From positions 1 to 6,626 of the forward strand of contig CABRXB010000064.1 of assembly GCA_902474785.1 (NCBI GenBank): a DNA stretch of 6,626 nucleotides. Direction: 5' to 3'. Positions 1 through 4,204 of the stretch are shown one piece after another. Positions within the stretch are counted from its first letter, which is position 1. Each line of letters begins with the position of its first letter. This DNA comes from an uncultured Eubacteriales bacterium. GTDB taxonomy: Bacteria > Bacillota > Clostridia > Oscillospirales > Feifaniaceae. A program made the translations under genes and the position numbers. The notes below the pieces were generated by a model. The model saw only the letters and a list, made by a program, of their open reading frames with translations. It was not told where the DNA came from and ran no database searches.

Positions 1-2052
1 TATATCGAGTTTTGGAATCTGGTCTTCACCCAGTTCGACGGCGACGGCGCGGGCAACTACACGCCTCTAGAGCACCCCAACATCGACACCGGCATGGGCC
101 TTGAGCGCATGGCCTGCATTATGCAGGACGTTGCCAACCTCTTTGAAGTCGACACGGTGATGGCCATCACCAAAAAGGTCTCGGAGATCGTGGGCGCAAC
201 CTATCGGGAGGACGAGCGCAGCGACGTGTCGCTGCGGGTTATCACGGATCACATCCGCTCCACCACCATGATGGTGGCCGACGGCGTCATGCCAAGCAAT
301 GAGGGCCGCGGCTATGTGCTGCGCCGCCTGCTGCGCCGTGCGGCGCGGCACGGCAAGCTGCTGGGGTATGACAAGCCATTCCTCTACCTGGTGGTCGACA
401 CCGTGGTGGAGTGTTCGGGCGAGGCCTATCCCAATCTCGTGGAAAAGAGAGACTTCATCAAGAAGATCATCAAGCTCGAGGAGGAGCGCTTCATCGAGAC
501 CATCGACGCGGGGCTTGACATTCTGACAGGGCTCATTGAAGAAAACCGCGCCGCCGGCGTGCTGCCGGGCGACGAGGCCTTCCGTTTGTACGACACCTTT
601 GGATTTCCCATCGACCTCACCCGTGAGATTTTGGAAGAGCAGGGCATGACGGTGGACGAGCCCCGCTTTGAGGAGCTCATGGAGCAGCAGCGCCACCGTG
701 CGCGCGAGGCGCGCGCCGCCATGGTCGACGCCGGCTGGGACGAGGGCGTGCTCGACACGCTGCCAAAAGATCTTGTCACCACCTTCATCGGCTACGACGA
801 GCAGCAGTGCGAGGCCGTGGTGCGCGCGCTTGTGCTCGACGGGGCGCTGGTGGACACGCTGCAAGATGGCGACGAAAACGCCATTGTCATCACCGATCAG
901 ACCGTCTTTTACCCAGAGGGCGGCGGTCAGGTGGGCGACACCGGCCTCATCACCGGCGCGCATTTCTCAGCGCAGGTGCTGGGCACGCGCAAGCTGGCCG
1001 ACGGCAAGATCCTGCACCTGGTCAGCGTCAACGAGGGCGTGCTCGATCGGGGAGACACCGTCACGCTGCGCATCGACCTTGCGCGGCGGATGGATACCAC
1101 CCGCAACCACACCTCCACGCACCTGCTCAACATGGCGCTGCGCCGGGTGCTGGGCGATCACGTCACCCAGGCGGGATCGCTGGTGGAGCCTGGCAGAATC
1201 CGCTTTGACTTCACGCACTTTGAGGCCGTGACGCCGCAACAGCTTGCGGAGGTGGAGCGCATTGTCAACGAGGCGATCCTCTCGGGCACCGCCACCAACA
1301 TCTCCAACATGCCGATTGACAAGGCCAAGGAGATGGGCGCCATTGCAGACTTTGGCGAGAAATATGGAGAGGTGGTGCGCGTGGTTGAAATCCCCGGGCT
1401 GACCACCGATCTGTGCGGCGGCTGCCATTTGAAAAACACGGCTGAGGCCGGCCTTTTCAAGATTCTCTCGGAGGGCGGCATCTCGGCCGGCGTGCGCCGC
1501 ATTGAAGCCGTGACAGGGCATGGCCTGCTCCACCTGCTTGAGAGCAAAGAGGAGACCATCGCCGAGGCCGCCTCCATTCTCAAGGCCAAGCCGAGCGAGC
1601 TTGTCAACCGTGCGCGCAGCGTGATGAACGAGCATCGCGCAGCGCAGCAGACCATCGACCAGATGCGCAGCCAGCTTGCAGGAGCCACGCTCGAGGAGAT
1701 CCTCTCCTCCGGGCAAACGGTGCGAGAGGTTCTGGTGCTGACCGCCATACTCAAGGGGCAGGGCATCGAGGAGATGCGCTCTTTGGGAGACCGCATCAAG
1801 AGTGAAAACGACCTCGCCTTTGTACTGCTGGCCGGGGACAAGGACGACAAGCTGACCTTTTTTGCCACCGCCACCAAGGGCGCCGTTGAGCGCGGCGTCC
1901 ACTGCGGCAACATCATCCGCGAGGTCGCCGCCATGACCGGCGGCAAGGGCGGCGGCAAGCCCGACACGGCGCAGGCGGGCGGCAAGGACGCCTCGCTTGT
2001 CGAGGGCGCGCTCGCCCGTGCGCGCGAGCTGGTGTCGCAACAGCTTGGCTGA
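1..2052 (+). CDS. alaS: Alanyl-tRNA synthetase, 5'-truncated by the window edge
   Basis: Cytoplasmic class II synthetase that charges tRNA-Ala and clears mischarged Ser/Gly-tRNA-Ala. The frame is open from base 1, giving 683 visible residues to the TGA at 2050. By comparison with the roughly 880-residue family, about 200 N-terminal residues (motifs 1 and 2) are missing. The internal ATG at 94 is not a real start, because conserved sequence precedes it. Class II motif 3 (DTGMGLER) is at residues 29-36 and the conserved PSNEGRGYVLRR block follows. The editing domain shows FYPEGGGQVGDTG near 303-315, HTSTH at 370-374 and CGGCH at 472-476; H370, H374, C472 and H476 are the expected zinc ligands. 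The glycine-rich segment near 647-660 marks the C-Ala domain, and the C-terminus is complete. One oddity is Cys475 where the family usually has Thr (CGGTH). An intrinsic terminator follows, so alaS ends its transcription unit. Any upstream T-box leader would lie outside the window. Confidence 0.97.
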   Translation, partial: YIEFWNLVFTQFDGDGAGNYTPLEHPNIDTGMGLERMACIMQDVANLFEVDTVMAITKKVSEIVGATYREDERSDVSLRVITDHIRSTTMMVADGVMPSNEGRGYVLRRLLRRAARHGKLLGYDKPFLYLVVDTVVECSGEAYPNLVEKRDFIKKIIKLEEERFIETIDAGLDILTGLIEENRAAGVLPGDEAFRLYDTFGFPIDLTREILEEQGMTVDEPRFEELMEQQRHRAREARAAMVDAGWDEGVLDTLPKDLVTTFIGYDEQQCEAVVRALVLDGALVDTLQDGDENAIVITDQTVFYPEGGGQVGDTGLITGAHFSAQVLGTRKLADGKILHLVSVNEGVLDRGDTVTLRIDLARRMDTTRNHTSTHLLNMALRRVLGDHVTQAGSLVEPGRIRFDFTHFEAVTPQQLAEVERIVNEAILSGTATNISNMPIDKAKEMGAIADFGEKYGEVVRVVEIPGLTTDLCGGCHLKNTAEAGLFKILSEGGISAGVRRIEAVTGHGLLHLLESKEETIAEAASILKAKPSELVNRARSVMNEHRAAQQTIDQMRSQLAGATLEEILSSGQTVREVLVLTAILKGQGIEEMRSLGDRIKSENDLAFVLLAGDKDDKLTFFATATKGAVERGVHCGNIIREVAAMTGGKGGGKPDTAQAGGKDASLVEGALARARELVSQQLG

Positions 2053-2089
2053 TCGCCCCCGGAGGTTAAGACGCGCCCTTGTGCTGCCG

Positions 2090-2118
2090 GCGTTTGGCAC
2101 GCGACCGCGTGCCGACGC
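2090..2118. other. GC-rich stem-loop between alaS and its terminator
   Basis: GGCACGCG (2096-2103) and CGCGTGCC (2106-2113) are exact reverse complements. Beyond a small internal loop, GCGT (2090-2093) pairs with ACGC (2115-2118). No T-run follows, so it is not itself an intrinsic terminator. It could protect the alaS mRNA 3' end or simply add to the terminator. The pairing is seen directly; the role is inference. Confidence 0.5.
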
Positions 2119-2121
2119 ATT

Positions 2122-2158
2122 AAAAAGGGGAGCCGCCATCAAAGCGGCCCCCTTTTTT
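2122..2158 (+). terminator. Intrinsic (Rho-independent) terminator after alaS
   Basis: GGGG-A-GCCGC (2127-2136) pairs with GCGGC-CCC-C (2144-2152) around the 7-nt loop CATCAAA, with one bulged A at 2131. It is followed directly by six T (2153-2158). The five A at 2122-2126 can extend the stem by pairing with the T-run, so the element could also stop transcription from the opposite strand. It lies 69 nt past the alaS stop and separates alaS from the downstream operon. Confidence 0.9.
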
Positions 2159-2189
2159 GCGTTCATGCGACAAAAGTCGCATGAAACGC
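2159..2189. repeat. Compact palindrome abutting the terminator
   Basis: TTCATGCGAC (2162-2171) and GTCGCATGAA (2176-2185) form a perfect 10-bp inverted repeat around an AAAA loop. GCG (2159-2161) and CGC (2187-2189) extend it past a bulged A. It begins at the base after the terminator T-run and has no T-run of its own. It could be a second mRNA-stabilising hairpin, a protein-binding palindrome or one copy of a dispersed intergenic repeat. The symmetry is certain but the nature is not. Confidence 0.55.
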
Positions 2190-2227
2190 CGGCAGCGGGT
2201 GGCTGCGGTTTTGCGGGAGAGGACCAT

Positions 2228-2255
2228 TTGAAATGAAGAAATGATCAGATACATT
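2228..2255 (+). promoter_or_regulatory. Candidate weak upstream promoter (P2) for the HIT operon
   Basis: TTGAAA (2228-2233; 5/6 match to the -35 consensus) and TACATT (2250-2255; 4/6 match to the -10 consensus) are 16 bp apart. If active, transcripts would begin near 2262 and carry a leader of about 180 nt containing the stem-loops at 2316-2377. A match this modest can arise by chance. Confidence 0.25.
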
Positions 2256-2315
2256 GCTGAAACGGCTGTGCGGCTTTCAAACGTGGGGAGCCAAAGCGGG
2301 CGCGAAAGGTGTCTG

Positions 2316-2350
2316 GCGCATGACGCTGCCGCGTCAAAGCCCGTTTGCGC
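2316..2350. other. Stem-loop upstream of the HIT promoter
   Basis: TGACGC (2321-2326) and GCGTCA (2331-2336) pair perfectly around TGCC. An outer GCGCA (2316-2320) pairs with TGCGC (2346-2350) across a 9-nt one-sided bulge. As DNA it could be an operator; as RNA it would exist only if transcription starts upstream. No T-run follows. Apart from this, the weak promoter and the repeats listed separately, I see no gene in 2190-2370. Confidence 0.35.
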
Positions 2351-2377
2351 AGGAAAAATGGCTGATTTTTCTTGCAA
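2345..2377. promoter_or_regulatory. Imperfect inverted repeat covering the -35 box (possible operator or UP element)
   Basis: AGGAAAAAT (2351-2359) and ATTTTTCTT (2365-2373) are complementary except for one G-T wobble, around GGCTG. The symmetry continues outward as TTGC (2345-2348) against GCAA (2374-2377) if GC (2349-2350) is unpaired. The right arm includes the -35 hexamer, so a bound repressor would block the promoter. Alternatively, the A/T tracts just upstream of -35 could act as an UP element for the RNA polymerase alpha subunit. Both readings are inference. Confidence 0.4.
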
Positions 2378-2400
2378 CGTCTGCCCAATAAGAGTATAAT
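2372..2400 (+). promoter_or_regulatory. Sigma-A type promoter of the HIT-PRT-CofE-like-ComEC-HolA operon
   Basis: The -35 box TTGCAA (2372-2377) matches TTGACA at 4 of 6 positions. The -10 box TATAAT (2395-2400) is perfect consensus, and the spacer is exactly 17 bp. The start of transcription is predicted near 2407, leaving a 5' UTR of about 34 nt. It is the best promoter in the window and sits after the alaS terminator, consistent with an independent transcription unit. Confidence 0.8.
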
Positions 2401-2426
2401 AAACGCGTTGTAGTCCCATGATGAAT

Positions 2427-2435
2427 GAGAAAGGA
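2427..2435 (+). promoter_or_regulatory. Ribosome binding site that decides the HIT start
   Basis: GAGAAAGGA lies before three in-frame ATGs at 2435, 2441 and 2447. It overlaps the first, leaves 5 nt to the second and 11 nt to the third. This excludes 2435 and favours 2441, with 2447 possible. Confidence 0.6.
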
Positions 2436-2440
2436 TGGTC

Positions 2441-2791
2441 ATGACCATGTCCGACTGTATCTTCTGCAAACTGGCAAACAAGGAGATCCCCACAGAGATG
2501 ATTTACGAGGACAAGCTGGTGGCCTGTTTTGCCGACGCGAATCCGCAGGCGCCGGTGCACGTTTTGATTGTGCCAAAGTGCCACATCGAGAGTGCCGACG
2601 GGGTGAACGCCTCCAACAGCGAATCGGTTGCAGCGGTGTTCGAGGCCATTCCAGTCATCGCCAAAACGCTTGGCGTTCAGGACAATTACCGCATCGTCAA
2701 CAACTGTGGGGAGGGTGTGGGCCAGTCGGTCAGGCATTTGCACTTTCACCTGCTCAGCGGCTCCCCCGTGTTCAAAGAACGCCTCTACTAA
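2441..2791 (+). CDS. hinT: HIT (histidine triad) family nucleotide-binding hydrolase, HinT-like
   Basis: Small soluble HIT-fold protein of 116 residues, the usual HinT size. Family members hydrolyse adenosine or guanosine phosphoramidates and aminoacyl-adenylates to free the nucleotide. The histidine triad is HLHFHLL, with H99, H101 and H103, where the middle residue of the pattern is the expected nucleophile. CIFC (C6, C9) together with H48 fits the zinc-binding subgroup of HINT proteins. The conserved NNCGEGVGQSV block precedes the triad. The tail after the triad is SGSPVFKERLY, where many relatives have GGR; neither other frame restores the usual tail, so no frameshift is evident. The start at 2441 was chosen from Shine-Dalgarno spacing. 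This is the first gene after the strong promoter, with 39 nt to the next gene. The HIT-family call is very secure; the substrate is unknown. Confidence 0.93.
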   Translation: MTMSDCIFCKLANKEIPTEMIYEDKLVACFADANPQAPVHVLIVPKCHIESADGVNASNSESVAAVFEAIPVIAKTLGVQDNYRIVNNCGEGVGQSVRHLHFHLLSGSPVFKERLY

Positions 2792-2830
2792 AAGCGGCGT
2801 CAAAAAACACAAAAAGAGGAGCGAATACAA

Positions 2831-3400
2831 ATGCCGGATAAAGTTTACAGCAGCGATCCATACTACCGCATCAACATTGTGGGGTTGACGAGGGACTTGC
2901 CCGTCTGCAAGTTGAATGACGAGCTCTCCATCGCCGGCTTTGTCATCTTCGGCGATGTGGAGATGACGGTGCGCTGCGCAAAAGAGCTGCTCAATCGTGT
3001 GCCGCCGCACGACATTCTCATCACCGCCGAATCCAAGGGCATTCCGCTTGTCCACGAGATGGCGCGGCAAGAGGGGGCCGAGACCTATGTGGTGGCGCGC
3101 AAGGGGCCAAAACTGTATATGAAAAACCCCTTTTTTGTAGAGGTGCAATCGATCTCCACCGCCAAGGCGCAACGCCTCTACCTCGACGAGACCGAGGCCG
3201 CCAAACTGAAAGGGCGCCGCGTTCTCATCGTGGACGACGTGATCAGCACGGGGGAGTCGCTGCGCGCGGTGGAGCAACTCGTGGAGCAGGCGGGCGGCAG
3301 CATCGTCGGCAGAGCCTGCATTCTCGCCGAGGGCGATGCCGTCGGCAGGGGGGACATTGTCTATTTGGAGCAGTTGCCCCTGATATACCCGCCCAAATGA
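2831..3400 (+). CDS. Type I phosphoribosyltransferase, adenine-phosphoribosyltransferase-like
   Basis: Soluble enzyme of 189 residues that probably joins a nucleobase to PRPP to make a nucleoside monophosphate and pyrophosphate. The PRPP-binding signature VLIVDDVISTGES is at residues 131-143; D135 and D136 are the paired acidic residues typical of type I enzymes. ITAESKGIP (64-72) is the conserved pyrophosphate-side loop region, and ARKGPKLYM follows as in Apt-like proteins. The N-terminal region (YYRINIVGLTRDLPVC) resembles a clostridial Apt-like group rather than the shorter canonical Apt of about 170 residues, so I give no symbol and do not assign adenine as the substrate. AGAGGAG at 2815-2821, 9 nt before the ATG, fixes the start. 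It lies 39 nt after the HIT gene and just before the CofE-like gene. No regulation of its own is visible. Confidence 0.9.
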   Translation: MPDKVYSSDPYYRINIVGLTRDLPVCKLNDELSIAGFVIFGDVEMTVRCAKELLNRVPPHDILITAESKGIPLVHEMARQEGAETYVVARKGPKLYMKNPFFVEVQSISTAKAQRLYLDETEAAKLKGRRVLIVDDVISTGESLRAVEQLVEQAGGSIVGRACILAEGDAVGRGDIVYLEQLPLIYPPK

Positions 3401-3412
3401 CCCAAAAAGCAA

Positions 3413-3430
3413 GCGCGGATTCTGCCGCGT
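3413..3430. other. Short stem-loop between the PRT and CofE-like genes
   Basis: CGCGG (3414-3418) pairs with CCGCG (3425-3429) around ATTCTG, with one further G-T pair outside. No T-run follows, so it is not a terminator. It overlaps the possible GTG start at 3429, which would hinder initiation there. It might mark an mRNA processing or stability site within the operon. Confidence 0.35.
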
Positions 3431-3436
3431 GAAAAG

Positions 3437-3445
3437 TGAGGATGG
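3437..3445 (+). promoter_or_regulatory. Ribosome binding site supporting a TTG start for the CofE-like gene
   Basis: The purine-rich stretch TGAGGATGG contains GAGGA ending at 3442, 10 nt before the TTG at 3453. The alternative GTG at 3429 has no comparable site upstream. Confidence 0.5.
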
Positions 3446-3452
3446 ATTTACA

Positions 3453-4163
3453 TTGTCGGAGCTCATGCCCAATGAGGGCAAGATGGATGTGATGGAGGTC
3501 GACGGCGTCGCCTATTTGCGCCTGCCCATCAAGACCCATGTTGTCACCGAAAAAGACCGCATCACCGATGTGGTCGAAACCTATGCAAAGCCCTATTTGA
3601 AAGAGGGGGATATCCTCTTTGTCAGTGAGAAGTCGGTCGCCTGCTCCCAAAAGCGCGCGATTCCCATGTCTGAGATCAAGCCAAGACCCCTGGCCAAATT
3701 TCTCACCAAGTTTGTCTATAAATCCCCCTATGGCATCGGGCTTGGCATTCCAGAGACCATGGAGATGGCGCTGCGCGAGTGCGGCACGCTTCGCATTTTG
3801 TTTGCAGCGGCATGTTCGGCCGTTGGCAAGCTGATCGGCAAGCGAGGCTGGTTTTACAAGGTGGCCGGCTACAAGGCCGAGTCCATCGACGGCCCCACGC
3901 CCTATACGCTGCCTCCCTACAACACCTATGTGGTGCTCGGACCTGAAAACCCCGACAAAGTGGCGGCCGAAATCAAGGAGCGCGTGGGGGGCAGCGCCGC
4001 CGTTGTCGACATCAACGACCTGCAGGGCAAGGTGCTTGGCGCCTCCGATCCCTCTGTCGACAGAGCTCTGATCCCCCGCATTTTAAAGGACAATCCGCTC
4101 GGACAGTCTGGACAGCAGACGCCGATTGGAATCATCCGTCGCGTGGAACCTGCCGCAAAGTAG
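3453..4163 (+). CDS. F420-0:L-glutamate ligase (CofE)-like protein, function unknown
   Basis: 236 residues of the F420_ligase (CofE) family. True CofE uses GTP to add glutamates to F420-0. This copy belongs to a divergent type I associate with clostridia not expected to make F420, and no other F420 gene is visible here, so that reaction should not be assumed. Visible family features are the N-terminal SELMPNEGK, the GDILFVSEK strand (52-60) followed by AIPMSEIKP, SPYGIGLGIPETMEMA, GPTPYTLPPYNTYVVLGP, VVDINDLQGKVLGASDPS, and the C-terminal DNPLGQSGQQTPIGIIR (213-229). There is no signal peptide or membrane segment. The TTG start at 3453 was chosen for its Shine-Dalgarno site and because conserved sequence begins there. 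A GTG at 3429 would add 8 residues, while ATGs at 3465 or later would cut conserved residues. The gene lies 52 nt after the phosphoribosyltransferase and 41 nt before comEC. Substrate and product are unknown. Confidence 0.85.
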   Translation: MSELMPNEGKMDVMEVDGVAYLRLPIKTHVVTEKDRITDVVETYAKPYLKEGDILFVSEKSVACSQKRAIPMSEIKPRPLAKFLTKFVYKSPYGIGLGIPETMEMALRECGTLRILFAAACSAVGKLIGKRGWFYKVAGYKAESIDGPTPYTLPPYNTYVVLGPENPDKVAAEIKERVGGSAAVVDINDLQGKVLGASDPSVDRALIPRILKDNPLGQSGQQTPIGIIRRVEPAAK

Positions 4164-4186
4164 AAATAAATTCCCATATCCAGTAA

Positions 4187-4194
4187 AAAAGGAG
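4187..4194 (+). promoter_or_regulatory. Ribosome binding site that decides the comEC start
   Basis: AAAAGGAG ends one base before an in-frame GTG at 4196, which is too close for initiation. It is 10 nt before the next in-frame GTG at 4205, which is therefore preferred. Confidence 0.6.
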
Positions 4195-4204
4195 CGTGCT
4201 GATT

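Noticed and set aside
967..2166. Open frame of 399 codons on the minus strand opposite alaS
   Set aside because: It lies antisense to a clearly conserved coding region, runs through the terminator and shows no recognisable domain. Long antisense frames are common where codons are GC-rich.
1997..2236. 79-codon + strand frame running from the alaS end through the terminator
   Set aside because: Its translation is dictated by alaS codons and the hairpin sequences. GGAGG at 2061-2065 is not well spaced to a start, and there is no recognisable protein.
2233..2399. Three-codon ATG-AAG-AAA-TGA with a good upstream GGGAGAGGA, overlapping a 52-codon frame (2241-2399)
   Set aside because: It lies after a terminator, and the only candidate promoter nearby (2228-2255) would start transcription downstream of its start. 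The 52-residue product looks non-coding and ends inside the -10 box of the strong promoter.
2053..2434. T-box, riboswitch or tRNA in the alaS-HIT intergenic region
   Set aside because: I found no T-box core sequence, no tRNA cloverleaf and no familiar riboswitch consensus on either strand. The structure present is explained by simple hairpins.
2245..2493. 82-codon minus-strand frame across the operon promoter
   Set aside because: No promoter or ribosome binding site was seen for it, it has no domain, and it overlaps a strong opposite-strand promoter and the HIT start.
3413..3430. Stem-loop after the PRT gene as a terminator splitting the operon
   Set aside because: The stem is only about 5-6 bp and no T-run follows. 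The next gene starts close by and has no promoter of its own.
2120..3481. Open frame of 453 codons on the minus strand
   Set aside because: It crosses the intergenic promoter region and lies opposite the HIT and PRT genes. It shows no motif or ribosome binding site, so it is a shadow of + strand genes.
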